Assembly: GCA_029263945.1 (NCBI GenBank)
Contig: JARIDM010000027.1
Coordinates: 1 to 10,107, forward strand
From: Sporosarcina sp.
Lineage (GTDB): Bacteria > Bacillota > Bacilli > Bacillales_A > Planococcaceae
Length of the DNA: 10,107 bases
Direction: 5' to 3'
Part shown: piece after piece, positions 1-7,145 of the stretch
Numbering within the stretch: the first letter of the stretch is position 1
Layout of the letters: the number at the start of each line of letters is the position of its first letter
Made by a program: the position numbers and the translations under genes
The notes under the pieces: model-generated
Told to the model about the DNA's origin: nothing
Seen by the model: only the letters and a program-made list of their open reading frames with translations
Database searches by the model: none

Positions 1-38
1 GTCTCTCTTGTCATTGTATTGTGAAATGAGGTTAGCAA

Positions 39-941
39 ATGACAGGTGCTCGGTTTGCATTGGAAGATTACATACATTTTTTAAAAGTAGAAAGGCAACT
101 CGCTGCAAATACAGTTACTTCTTATCAACGTGATTTGATAGATTATATCGTTTTTTTACAATCGATTAATATTCAATCTGTTGAGGAGACGAAAAGGGAA
201 GACATCTTTCTCTATTTGCAAAAGCTCAATGAAGATGGAAAGTCATCACGTACAATTTCGAGGCACATTTCATCGATTCGTTCATTTCACAAATTTATGC
301 TTCGTGAAAACGTTACCAAAGATGACCCAAGCGTTCATATTGAGTTGCCTCAAATTGAACAAAAGTTACCGCGTATTCTATCATTGGAAGAAGTTAATAA
401 GTTAATCGAAGCGCCAGATTGTTCTAAGCCACAAGGAATACGGGACCATGCAATGCTTGAACTTTTATACGGTACAGGTATGCGTGTTAGTGAGCTCATT
501 GATCTGGATGTCGATGATATTCATCTGTCAATGGGATTCGTACGTGTTTTCGGTAAGGGCGGTAAAGAAAGAATTGTCCCTTTAGGCAGTAAGGCAATTG
601 AATCGTGTGCAAAATATATAAAAGAAGTAAGACCGCATTTTATGGATAATAAACAAGGCGTTACAGACGCGTTAATCGTCAATATGCGTGGCGGTCGCTT
701 GACGCGGCAAGGTTGTTGGAAGCTACTCAAAGGGCATGGTCTAAAAGCGAATATTCAAAAAAAATTAACCCCTCATATATTGCGTCATTCATTTGCGACT
801 CATTTGATTGAAAATGGTGCAGATTTAAGAGCGGTACAAGAAATGCTTGGACATGCAGATATCTCAACGACCCAAATTTATACCCAGGTCAGCCGCGCCC
901 GGTTAAAAGAGGTTTATGTAAAATTTCATCCGCGTGCCTAA
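39..941 (+). CDS. xerD: Tyrosine recombinase XerD
   Basis: This 300-aa protein is a site-specific tyrosine recombinase. With XerC (CodV in Bacillus) it resolves chromosome dimers at the dif site. The N-terminal core-binding (SAM-like) domain covers about residues 5-90 and the catalytic domain about 110-295. All the catalytic residues are visible: R149 (GTGMRVSEL), K173 (FGKGGKER), H246 and R249 (TPHILRHSF), H272 (MLGHADIST) and nucleophile Y281 (TQIYTQV). The C-terminus FHPRA is typical of Bacillales XerD. The ATG at 39 has a GAGG at 28-31 with good spacing. deoB begins 19 bases after its stop, matching the xerD-drm-pdp order of Bacillus. It is therefore the housekeeping recombinase, probably not one dedicated to the array further right. 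Function is inferred from family conservation. Confidence 0.95.
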   Translation: MTGARFALEDYIHFLKVERQLAANTVTSYQRDLIDYIVFLQSINIQSVEETKREDIFLYLQKLNEDGKSSRTISRHISSIRSFHKFMLRENVTKDDPSVHIELPQIEQKLPRILSLEEVNKLIEAPDCSKPQGIRDHAMLELLYGTGMRVSELIDLDVDDIHLSMGFVRVFGKGGKERIVPLGSKAIESCAKYIKEVRPHFMDNKQGVTDALIVNMRGGRLTRQGCWKLLKGHGLKANIQKKLTPHILRHSFATHLIENGADLRAVQEMLGHADISTTQIYTQVSRARLKEVYVKFHPRA

Positions 942-960
942 AAACTAAGGAGGTTATTAA

Positions 961-2157
961 ATGAAGAAAGAACAATTTAAACGAATTCATCTTGTCGTAC
1001 TTGACTCTGTGGGAATTGGTGAAGCACCAGATGCGAAAATTTTTGGTGATGTTGGGGCTGATACACTCGGACACATCGCAAAAGAAATGAACGGTCTAAA
1101 GATGCCTAATATGGGCAAGCTTGGCTTGTCAAATATTCGTCCTATTCAAGGTGTGCCTGTTGCAGATAAACCTATGGGTATGTATGGTAAAATGCAAGAA
1201 GCTTCTGTTGGTAAAGATACAATGACAGGGCATTGGGAAATCATGGGTCTTAACATAGACAAGCCTTTCCAAGTCTATCCAAATGGTTTTCCCACGGAAT
1301 TGATTGCTGAACTGGAAGCGCGTACAGGCCGTAAAGTGATTGCCAATAAACCAGCAAGTGGTACAGCGATTATTGAAGAATACGGAAAAGAGCATATGGA
1401 GACGGGCGCGCTAATCGTTTATACATCTGCAGACCCAGTTCTTCAAATTGCAGCGCATGAAGAGATTATTCCGATTGAAGAACAATACAGAATTTGTGAA
1501 ATTGCTCGGGAAATTACTTTGTCACCAGAAAACCTTGTGGGTCGTATTATTGCGCGTCCATTTATCGGAGAACCTGGCAGTTTTACTCGCACAACAAACC
1601 GACATGATTATGCATTAAAACCTTTTGGACCAACTGTTATGAACGCATTGCAAGACGAAAACTTTGATGTGATTGCAATCCGTAAAATTGCAGATATATT
1701 TAACGGTGAAGGAATTACAGAATCAGTTCGTACCGTCAGCAATATGGACGGAGTCGATAAATTAATAGAGGTCATGAAGAAAGATTTTAACGGCATCAGT
1801 TTTACAAACTTAGTTGACTTTGATGCGCTGTTTGGTCATCGCAGAGACCCAATTGGTTACGGGAAAGCACTTGAGGAATTTGATGCAAGATTGACAGAAG
1901 TAATGAGTTTACTTGGTGAAGACGACTTGCTGATTTTGACAGCAGATCATGGGAATGACCCAGTTCACGAAGGTACAGATCATACGCGTGAATTTGTTCC
2001 GTTACTTGCTTATTCACCATCATTTAAAAAGGGTGGCGAAATTCCGCAGACAGAAACGTTTGCAGATATAGGTGCAACAATTGCTGAAAACTTTAATGTG
2101 AAAATGCCTGAATTTGGTAAGAGTTTCTTGTCGTTGTTACAGAATGAGGAGGACTAA
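961..2157 (+). CDS. deoB: Phosphopentomutase (DeoB/Drm)
   Basis: This 398-aa cytosolic enzyme interconverts ribose-1-phosphate or deoxyribose-1-phosphate with the 5-phosphate in nucleoside salvage and catabolism. It belongs to the alkaline-phosphatase superfamily and uses two Mn ions. Metal ligands expected from the characterised Bacillus enzyme are present: D15 (VVLDSVGIG), D288 and H293 (VDFDALFGH), D329 and H330 (LTADHGNDP) and H341 (DHTREFVP). T87 in KDTMTGHWE is the residue phosphorylated in that family. Length fits the family (about 390-400 aa). The ATG at 961 follows a perfect AAGGAGG at 947-953 with 7-base spacing. The gene sits between xerD and pdp, whose ATG starts 2 bases after the deoB stop, so translation is probably coupled. 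Its product links Pdp output to the pentose phosphate pathway. Confidence 0.96.
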   Translation: MKKEQFKRIHLVVLDSVGIGEAPDAKIFGDVGADTLGHIAKEMNGLKMPNMGKLGLSNIRPIQGVPVADKPMGMYGKMQEASVGKDTMTGHWEIMGLNIDKPFQVYPNGFPTELIAELEARTGRKVIANKPASGTAIIEEYGKEHMETGALIVYTSADPVLQIAAHEEIIPIEEQYRICEIAREITLSPENLVGRIIARPFIGEPGSFTRTTNRHDYALKPFGPTVMNALQDENFDVIAIRKIADIFNGEGITESVRTVSNMDGVDKLIEVMKKDFNGISFTNLVDFDALFGHRRDPIGYGKALEEFDARLTEVMSLLGEDDLLILTADHGNDPVHEGTDHTREFVPLLAYSPSFKKGGEIPQTETFADIGATIAENFNVKMPEFGKSFLSLLQNEED

Positions 2158-2159
2158 GT

Positions 2160-3467
2160 ATGTTAAGAATGGTTGATGTGATTGAAAAGAAAAGAAATGG
2201 CGATGTATTAACTAAAGAAGAGATCACATTTTTTATAAAGGGCTATACAGCTGGTACAATTCCAGATTATCAAGTAAGTGCGCTATTAATGACCATTTTC
2301 TTTAAAGGGATGACAGCAGAAGAACAAGCACACCTTACAATGGCGATGGTTGAATCTGGTGACCAGATTGACTTATCTGCAATTGATGGCGTTAAAGTCG
2401 ATAAGCATTCAACAGGTGGTGTTGGTGATACGACAACATTAATTCTTGTCCCTCTAGTTGCGGCATGTGGCGTACCAGTGGCGAAGATGAGTGGGCGTGG
2501 ACTCGGACATACTGGCGGAACGCTCGATAAGCTTGAAGCAATGGAAGGTTTTCATATCGAACTCACAAAAGAGCAGTTTGTCAAACAAGTTAATGATTTA
2601 AAATTAGCGGTCATTGGTCAAAGCGGAAATTTAACCCCTGCTGATCAAAAGATTTATGCACTTCGTGATGTAACTGCGACTGTCGATAGCATTCCACTAA
2701 TTGCAAGCTCAATCATGAGTAAGAAAATTGCAGCGGGTGCAGATGCAATTGTACTAGATGTAAAATCTGGTGATGGGGCATTTATGAAAACACTAGAAGA
2801 CTCGAAAGCACTTGCGGAGTCAATGGTCGCAATCGGTAACAAGGTTGGTCGGAATACAATGGCGATTATTTCAGACATGAGCCAACCACTTGGAAATGCT
2901 ATTGGAAATTCTTTGGAAGTTGTTGAAGCGATTGAGACGCTTAAGGGCAATGGCCCTAAAGATTTAACTGAGCTTTGCTTGGTTTTAGGTAGCCAAATGG
3001 TCGTATTAGGTAAAAAAGCTGAAACGTTAGAAGAAGCGCGTACAATGCTAGAAAACGTCATTAAAGATGGCTCAGCACTTAAATTATTTGGTGAGTTAAT
3101 TGAATCGCAAGGCGGTAATAAAGAGGTTATTAATGACCTAACACTTCTACCGAAAGCAACCTATGAAATTCCAGTTTTAGCCCGTCAATCAGGTTATATA
3201 ACAGGTATGAATGCGGACGATATTGGGATTTCAGCTATGTTATTAGGGGCGGGTCGTGCAACAAAAGAAGATGAAATCGATTTGGCTGTCGGTATTGTTT
3301 TAACGAAGAAAATTGGGGATACAGTTGAAGAAGGCGAAGCAATTGCCATTATTCACGCCAATACAGAGGACGTTGAACAATCAGCAGAACTCCTTCATGA
3401 ACATATCTTTATTGGTGAAACAAGAGTAGAGCCACCAGTACTCGTTGGTGAAGTGATTACGGGATAA
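2160..3467 (+). CDS. pdp: Pyrimidine-nucleoside phosphorylase
   Basis: This 435-aa enzyme phosphorolyses uridine, thymidine and deoxyuridine to the base plus (deoxy)ribose-1-phosphate. It belongs to the nucleoside phosphorylase class II family (thymidine phosphorylase/PyNP). Visible features are the phosphate-binding KVDKHSTGGVGDTTTL stretch (residues 79-94), the signature SGRGLGHTGGTLDKLEA (111-127), and pyrimidine-binding residues R169, S184 and K188 in the ALRDVTATVDS...SSIMSKK region. The C-terminal alpha/beta domain runs from about residue 340. Length matches B. subtilis Pdp. The SD is GAGGAGG at 2146-2152, inside the end of deoB; an in-frame ATG at 2169 is a possible later start. The substrate of DeoB is its product, and the two genes almost touch, so they form one salvage operon. 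The usual next genes in Bacillus (dacF, spoIIA) do not follow directly. Confidence 0.95.
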   Translation: MLRMVDVIEKKRNGDVLTKEEITFFIKGYTAGTIPDYQVSALLMTIFFKGMTAEEQAHLTMAMVESGDQIDLSAIDGVKVDKHSTGGVGDTTTLILVPLVAACGVPVAKMSGRGLGHTGGTLDKLEAMEGFHIELTKEQFVKQVNDLKLAVIGQSGNLTPADQKIYALRDVTATVDSIPLIASSIMSKKIAAGADAIVLDVKSGDGAFMKTLEDSKALAESMVAIGNKVGRNTMAIISDMSQPLGNAIGNSLEVVEAIETLKGNGPKDLTELCLVLGSQMVVLGKKAETLEEARTMLENVIKDGSALKLFGELIESQGGNKEVINDLTLLPKATYEIPVLARQSGYITGMNADDIGISAMLLGAGRATKEDEIDLAVGIVLTKKIGDTVEEGEAIAIIHANTEDVEQSAELLHEHIFIGETRVEPPVLVGEVITG

Positions 3468-3634
3468 ACCTAGGACTTCTATAATAGGTTTAGTCAGAGC
3501 AATCAATTTCATTATAGGGTATTACAGTCATGCAAAGACAACATATCATCGTGTTGAGTGGTTGAAATAGAAGGAAGTCACTAGGCAATTAACACAGGTA
3601 ATCTAAAAGTTAAAATAACAAATAGTTAAAATGG
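3468..3634. other. Non-coding 3' region of pdp
   Basis: No supported gene is visible here. A short inverted repeat, AAACCTA (3466-3472) with TAGGTTT (3485-3491), overlaps the pdp stop codon but has no T-run, so it is not a convincing terminator. The rest is AT-rich spacer leading to the real terminator at 3635. Confidence 0.5.
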
Positions 3635-3664
3635 AAAAGCGTCGCATTTAGCGATGCTTTTTTT
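3635..3664 (+). terminator. Rho-independent terminator of the xerD-deoB-pdp unit
   Basis: The hairpin has left arm AAAGCGTCGC and right arm GCGATGCTTT around an ATTTA loop, with one G-T wobble, and runs into a T-run to 3664. It closes the housekeeping operon and marks the left limit of the accessory region. Confidence 0.85.
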
Positions 3665-3693
3665 AGGTTCTATTAGTTTCTTTTTGTGGTTCC

Positions 3694-3702
3694 TGTTACA
3701 AT
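3694..3702 (+). promoter_or_regulatory. Possible extended -10 promoter element
   Basis: The sequence TGTTACAAT fits an extended -10 (TG, one base, then TACAAT). No good -35 is seen 16-18 bases upstream. No recognisable gene follows closely, so this may be a relic promoter, a promoter for the array to the right, or chance. Confidence 0.25.
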
Positions 3703-3955
3703 AACATAATGGTATGAATATTCAGACCCCCACTAACAGTTTATTGACATATGTTTGTTCACAAGGACTTTTTTGCATTTCTAAGAATATTTTTATAGTT
3801 CTTGGCTTAAGCCTCCTCACCTACAAACAAGGCACGCTAATCGCTTCGAAATCGGCGGTCTTGCGCTTCAAGAAACGAAGTATATTTATTATGAAATATA
3901 GTCAAGAATCGAAACGTATTAGTAAAAAAAGCATCTTAAATAATCGGACCAGAAA
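3703..3955. other. Intergenic stretch with no recognisable gene
   Basis: The longest open frame here starts at 3714. It lacks an SD, has no family-like features and runs into a repeat element, so I do not call it. Around 3804-3880 there are fragments (GGCTTAAGCCTCCTC, GCGCTTCAAG) that resemble pieces of the palindromic repeat to the right and may be a decayed older copy. At 3945-3953, CGGACCAGA differs by one base from the CGGGCCAGA motif near the right end of the window. Confidence 0.4.
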
Positions 3956-3970
3956 ATGTTGCTTTACGTT

Positions 3971-4137
3971 CCGACGTACGCTTCTGGAGGGCGTGGTTTG
4001 AGCCAAGTGAACAGCGTAGGGTTCGCCTTACCGTATTTCTGTGGTTTTGTAGAAATTAAGGCAGCTTTAACTTTCATTCGCTACGCTCTGTCCAGGGTCT
4101 CAAGGCTCACGCTGATCCTCCCGGAGTCGACGTCTGC
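3971..4137. repeat. GC-rich imperfect palindromic intergenic repeat
   Basis: The arms are about 3971-4019 and 4081-4137, with an inter-arm segment at 4020-4080. Matching blocks are GACGT (3973) with ACGTC (4130-4134), GGAGG (3986-3990) with CCTCC (4117-4121), and CGTAG (4015-4019) with CTACG (4081-4085), plus partial matches between them. It is more GC-rich than its surroundings. From memory, the right arm (GGGTCTCAAGGCTCACG, then CTCCCGGAGTCGACG) resembles a dispersed intergenic repeat of Bacillaceae genomes that carries GGGGTCTCAAG and GCAGGAGTCG blocks; I could not search to confirm. It probably folds into a long imperfect hairpin if transcribed. Overlapping open frames (3714-4001, 3956-4201) are not believable genes. 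Confidence 0.6.
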
Positions 4138-4170
4138 ACTTCATGCAACGGAGCGTATTCAACGAAAAAA

Positions 4171-4202
4171 CTTGTTCCGAAGGGGCCATTTAATGGAATA
4201 AG
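4171..4202 (+). repeat. GGGCC junction repeat, copy 1 (hairpin)
   Basis: CTTGTTCC (4171-4178) pairs with GGAATAAG (4195-4202) as an 8-bp stem with one G-T wobble. The loop holds GGGGCCATTT at 4182-4191. ATTCAAC precedes it at 4157-4163. This is the clearest stem-loop copy of the motif that recurs between the genes to the right, and it lies just before the first array gene. Confidence 0.65.
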
Positions 4203-4279
4203 CAGGAGTTTTTAAAGGCTAAGTAGAAAAAATTTAAAATAGTGAGCCTTGGCTTGAAAATTATTGGGGGGATTTAATT

Positions 4280-4795
4280 GTGAATTCAAAAGCGAATGAA
4301 GTATTTCAATCTTTAGAGTCAAATGATGTCAAGGCATTACAAAAGAATCTAACCACCAACCCGTCTTTAGCAAATGTAGAAAACGAGCAGGGGTTGACTC
4401 CTCTAGGTTTTGCAGCACATTTAGGTAATAAGGATTCTGTAAAAACAATTTTAGATTTCCATGCAGATATTAATGCGGTTTCTCATTCTAAAGTAGAGTA
4501 TATTCCTTCAAATACAGCACTTCATGCTGCCATAGCAGGTTCGCGAAATTTAGAGGTTATTGAACTTCTTTTAGGAAGTGAAGCCCAAACAAATATATTT
4601 GATAGCAATGGTCATACAGCTTTGCATACTGCAGCATTTCATGATGATAATACACAATTAATTAATCTACTGATTAGACATGGGGCTTCTGTTGATGCAA
4701 AGGTTGATGGAGGGAAAACTGCAATGGAATTGGCAATAGAGCAGGGGAATAACCAAGTGGCAGAGCAATTAAAACAGTTTGTCGATTCTAAATAA
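4280..4795 (+). CDS. Ankyrin-repeat protein
   Basis: This 171-aa soluble protein is built almost entirely of ankyrin repeats. Hallmark helices are LTPLGFAAHLG (39-49), NTALHAAIAG (78-87), HTALHTAAFH (112-121) and KTAMELAIEQG (146-156), so there are four repeats after an N-terminal helical cap. It has no signal peptide, membrane segment or catalytic domain, and ankyrin stacks normally mediate protein-protein contacts. The chosen GTG start follows GGGGGG at 4266-4271 with 8-base spacing. It is the first gene after the GC-rich repeat, flanked by junction repeats at 4171-4202 and 4805-4846, and appears to be a self-contained single-gene module. The partner is unknown. It resembles small bacterial ankyrin proteins of Bacillus, but I assign no function. 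Confidence 0.85.
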   Translation: MNSKANEVFQSLESNDVKALQKNLTTNPSLANVENEQGLTPLGFAAHLGNKDSVKTILDFHADINAVSHSKVEYIPSNTALHAAIAGSRNLEVIELLLGSEAQTNIFDSNGHTALHTAAFHDDNTQLINLLIRHGASVDAKVDGGKTAMELAIEQGNNQVAEQLKQFVDSK

Positions 4796-4804
4796 CAAAA
4801 ATTG

Positions 4805-4846
4805 TCTTCCAGAATCGGGAACGTTTGTTTTATAGTTTATTGAAGA
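4805..4846 (+). repeat. Junction repeat, divergent copy (CGGGAACG)
   Basis: TCTTC (4805-4809) pairs with GAAGA (4842-4846) around a segment containing AATCGGGAACG at 4813-4823. Position and layout match the other junction repeats, but the core is CGGGAAC rather than CGGGCC, so this is a degenerate member. Confidence 0.4.
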
Positions 4847-4858
4847 GGGGGGTGTACC

Positions 4859-5146
4859 GTGGTTAAAACAGTTAGTAAATTTAATTTATGGATACCACTT
4901 ATCTTATTAGGTGTAAATATCATCTTTTTTGCGTTTATGGTTGAAGAATTGGTAGACGCGTCCCCTCCGAATTACGGATGGTTAGGCTTTTTAATGCCTA
5001 TAATCGGATTAATTTCTTTTTCATACGTTAAAAAATTCAAAGAAGAAAAGCCAGTCGTATTGAAGAGATTATTACAGGTACTAAACTGGATTTTCATTCT
5101 TTTTCCAGTAATTATTCTTGGCATTTTTATATTGGCTTTTATATAA
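4859..5146 (+). CDS. Small integral membrane protein, 95 aa
   Basis: I do not recognise a named family. The protein has three predicted membrane helices (about residues 8-27, 38-56 and 72-94). A short acidic/proline loop (EELVDASPPNYG) lies between the first two and a charged KKFKEEKP loop between the second and third. The GTG start at 4859 follows AGAGGGGGG at 4844-4852 with about 6-base spacing, which supports real translation. It is flanked by junction repeats on both sides and separated from the ankyrin gene by 63 bases. It probably acts in the cytoplasmic membrane; no function is inferred. Confidence 0.75.
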   Translation: MVKTVSKFNLWIPLILLGVNIIFFAFMVEELVDASPPNYGWLGFLMPIIGLISFSYVKKFKEEKPVVLKRLLQVLNWIFILFPVIILGIFILAFI

Positions 5147-5160
5147 ACTGCTTTTAAATT

Positions 5161-5250
5161 AAGAAGCGCAATTATTTAACAGGAATTATTCAGTTAAAAT
5201 TTGGCGCGATAACTGTATAAGGGCAGCTGGCATTCAATCGGGCCATTTAC
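5161..5250 (+). repeat. Cluster of three junction motifs
   Basis: Three motif copies lie about 37 bases apart. The first is GCGCAATTATTTAACAG at 5166-5182, which matches 14 of 17 bases of GTGCAATTCTTTAACAA at 7060-7076. The second is GGCGCGAT at 5203-5210, identical to 7380-7387. The third is CGGGCCATTT at 5239-5248, identical to 8988-8997. A further GGGC occurs at 5221-5224. The regular spacing and matches to other junctions are the strongest sign that these are related repeats rather than chance. Confidence 0.6.
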
Positions 5251-5277
5251 TAAAAGAGGGGAAGGGAAAATACGAAT

Positions 5278-5412
5278 ATGATTTCAAGCAAAGAAGCTTT
5301 AAATACAATTGCATATATTCTTTACTTTGGTCTCCCAGTTATCATGATTCTACTTTTATGGAATGGTCTTACATTAAGGATTGTGCCTGTTTTCATAAAA
5401 CGGCCCATTTAA
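5278..5412 (+). CDS. 44-aa single-pass membrane peptide
   Basis: This small open frame encodes MISSKEALNTIAYILYFGLP, continues as a hydrophobic helix through about residue 33, and ends in KRPI. One membrane helix is predicted at about residues 11-33. The ATG at 5278 follows a purine-rich GGGGAAGGG (5258-5266) with 11-base spacing, like the G-rich SDs of its neighbours. The stop lies inside the next junction motif (CGGCCCATTT at 5401-5410), so the last codons (CGG CCC ATT) are repeat-derived. The gene is short and unrecognised; SD, composition and position between two junction motifs favour a real gene, but it could be a chance frame. Confidence 0.45.
   Translation: MISSKEALNTIAYILYFGLPVIMILLLWNGLTLRIVPVFIKRPI
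5401..5410 (+). repeat. Variant junction motif CGGCCCATTT
   Basis: The motif has the same flanks as CGGGCCATTT but with GGCCC in place of GGGCC. It sits immediately after the small gene and overlaps its last codons. It is accepted as a junction motif mainly because of its position. Confidence 0.35.
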
Positions 5413-5482
5413 TTAAAAAAGTATATTCAAAATATAGAATAATTACTTATGAATAAAAAACGAAATAAAAAGGAGCATAATA

Positions 5483-5521
5483 TTGGAAATAGAGTTTAAT
5501 AATTTTTTAAAGAAGAATTAA
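5483..5521 (+). other. Detached N-terminus of the amidase (frameshift)
   Basis: A TTG start at 5483 follows an AGGAG SD (5471-5475) with 7-base spacing and encodes a short MEIEFNNF-like segment before a stop at 5519. Immediately after, the +1-numbered frame reads KEELTINEIQEAIENGEV and continues without a stop into the amidase. Adding one T to the T-run at 5503-5508 would join the two into a protein of about 492 aa. Possible explanations are a real inactivating or phase-variable indel, a sequencing error in the homopolymer, or transcriptional slippage. Confidence 0.6.
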
Positions 5522-5574
5522 CTATTAATGAAATTCAAGAAGCCATAGAAAACGGAGAAGTAACCTCCAAAGAG

Positions 5575-6960
5575 TTGGTTATGTATTATCTTCATAGAAT
5601 AGCAAGGTATGACCAAGACGGTCCGAAAATAAATTCTATTCTTGAAATAAATCCTGATGCAATATTCATTGCTGAAGCATTAGACTATGAACGAAAGGCG
5701 AAGGGTGTTAGGGGTCCTTTACACGGTATACCTGTTGTTCTTAAAGACAGTATTGAAACAAATGATTCAATGCATACAAGTGCAGGAACACTTGAATTAG
5801 AGAATCATATTAGTAGTAATGATGCATTCCTTGTTGAAAAGCTCCGTAACGCGGGTGCAGTAATTTTAGGCAAGGCTAATATGACAGAACTAGCTAATGG
5901 GATGTCAAATACAATGTGGGCAGGCTATAGTTCCAGAGGGGGGCAAGTATTAAATCCTTATGGTGATGCTCAACTTTTTGTTGGTGGATCAAGTTCAGGT
6001 TCAGCTGTGGCAGTTGCTGCAAATTTCACAGTATTGTCTGTAGGCACTGAGACAGATGCTTCTATTCTAAGTCCTGCGGTTACAAATTCTGTGGTAGGTA
6101 TTAAACCTACTGTTGGATTGATTAGCCGGACTGGTATAATCCCTTTTACATATTCTCAAGATACGGCAGGACCAATGGCAAGAACCGTTACGGACGCGAC
6201 TATTTTATTAGGAGCACTAGTTGGTGTTGATAAGATGGACCCTGCTACCCAAAAAAGGGAAGGAAGAGTACAACAGGATTATTCAATTTATTTGGATTCT
6301 ATGGGTTTGAAGGGTGCTAAAATTGGCGTGTTCAATAATGCTTCTAAAGGGTTTTATGTATCTCAAGAATATGACGCGGGATTATTTGAAGATGCCATAC
6401 AGACCTTAAATGAAGAAGGTGCTTTGGTCATTGAAGATATAGACATTCCTTCTTTTCATAAAGAGTGGAAAAGGGTAGTACTTCATTCGGAATTGAAGCA
6501 TAGCCTAGAAAATTATCTTTCTAAACTTCCTTCGCATTTACCTGTACATTCTATAACTGATCTGATTCAGTTTAATAAGTGTAATGCAGATAAGGCATTG
6601 AAATACGGACAGAATAAATTGGAGGAAATTGTGGAATTCCCCAATACGTTAAGGAATCCTGACTATTTAAATGCAAAACTGGATGATTTATATTTTTCTC
6701 AGACGGGAATCGATTTTGCTTTAAAAAAGTATGATCTAGATGCAATTCTTTTCCCCTCATATATAGGTTCGACAATCTGTGCTAAAGCCGGGTATCCATC
6801 CATAGCTCTACCTGCTGGATACAAAGAAAGTGGAAGACCATTTGGTATAACCTTGGCTGGTACTGCTTTTAGCGAAGGTATATTGATCAAACTTGCTTAT
6901 GCTTTTGAACAAGCTATTAAACAGGCTATTAAACATCGTAAAAGTCCGAAATTAATATAG
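5575..6960 (+). CDS. Amidase-signature family enzyme (N-terminus frameshifted)
   Basis: This is an amidase-signature hydrolase, a family that cleaves amide bonds through a Ser-cisSer-Lys triad; its substrate is unknown. In this frame the catalytic lysine is K57 (GIPVVLKDS). The glycine/serine loop GGSSSGSAVAVA carries the cis-serine, and the nucleophile is S163 (GTETDASILSPA). The conserved IKPTVGLISRTGIIP and QDTAGPMARTVTDA segments follow. The C-terminal part includes LFPSYIGS and AGYPSIALPAGY. Roughly 30 N-terminal residues (ELTINEIQEAIENGEVTSKE and the start) lie upstream but are separated from a good SD by a one-base frameshift at 5503-5508. As written, translation would need a weak internal start such as TTG 5575 or ATG 5581. 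It may be inactive, shortened or mis-sequenced. It forms a single-gene module flanked by junction motifs at 5401 and 7058-7115. It is not the GatA of a gatCAB operon. Confidence 0.8.
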   Translation: MVMYYLHRIARYDQDGPKINSILEINPDAIFIAEALDYERKAKGVRGPLHGIPVVLKDSIETNDSMHTSAGTLELENHISSNDAFLVEKLRNAGAVILGKANMTELANGMSNTMWAGYSSRGGQVLNPYGDAQLFVGGSSSGSAVAVAANFTVLSVGTETDASILSPAVTNSVVGIKPTVGLISRTGIIPFTYSQDTAGPMARTVTDATILLGALVGVDKMDPATQKREGRVQQDYSIYLDSMGLKGAKIGVFNNASKGFYVSQEYDAGLFEDAIQTLNEEGALVIEDIDIPSFHKEWKRVVLHSELKHSLENYLSKLPSHLPVHSITDLIQFNKCNADKALKYGQNKLEEIVEFPNTLRNPDYLNAKLDDLYFSQTGIDFALKKYDLDAILFPSYIGSTICAKAGYPSIALPAGYKESGRPFGITLAGTAFSEGILIKLAYAFEQAIKQAIKHRKSPKLI

Positions 6961-7044
6961 GAAAAGACAAATATATATAAGCTTCATTAAGACTTAAATC
7001 AACCTAGGAAAACATTTGATTCAAATATAAGGTCTACTAATCCC

Positions 7045-7117
7045 TTATTCAACAAAAGGGTGCAATTCTTTAACAAATATTTTCAACCTTTTCAATAACG
7101 GGCCATTATGTTGAAGA
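7045..7117 (+). repeat. Paired junction repeats GGGTGC and GGGCC
   Basis: The first unit is TTATTCAAC (7045-7053), then GGGTGCAATTCTTTAACA (7058-7075). The second is TTTTCAA (7089-7095) and TTGAAGA (7111-7117) enclosing ACGGGCCATTATG, a stem of 7 pairs counting one G-T. GCAATTCTTTA (7062-7072) recurs exactly at 9629-9639. The pair fills the spacer between the amidase and the next small gene. Confidence 0.65.
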
Positions 7118-7145
7118 CAGAAGGAAAAAAGGGGAAGTGAATTTA

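Noticed and set aside
1..24. Possible tail of an upstream gene (frame 1 reads VSLVIVL then stop)
   Set aside because: Seven codons are too few to support a call, although a gene such as yqzK or fur would be expected upstream of xerD in Bacillus.
39..941. XerD as the dedicated integrase of the array
   Set aside because: Its gene neighbourhood (deoB, pdp) and sequence features are those of the universal housekeeping recombinase. Proximity to the array is probably coincidence, although Xer proteins can be hijacked by mobile elements.
2949..2956. GGGCCATT on the minus strand inside pdp
   Set aside because: It falls in conserved coding sequence in the opposite orientation with no flanking similarity, so it is taken as chance.
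3744..3749. TTGACA as a -35 element
   Set aside because: No acceptable -10 lies 16-18 bases downstream and no gene follows.
4157..4163. Classical integron attC core sites (ATTCAAC fits RYYYAAC here and at 7047)
   Set aside because: The matching GTTRRRY partners are not found at the right positions at most junctions, so the repeats are not standard attC sites.
3714..4201. Two overlapping + strand open frames (95 and 81 codons) as genes
   Set aside because: Neither has a good SD or protein-like composition. They cross the palindromic GC-rich repeat, whose base composition keeps frames open.
5449..5502. Short leader peptide before the amidase (MNKKRNKKEHNIGNRV)
   Set aside because: It has no SD of its own and overlaps the SD and start of the amidase; it is probably a chance frame.
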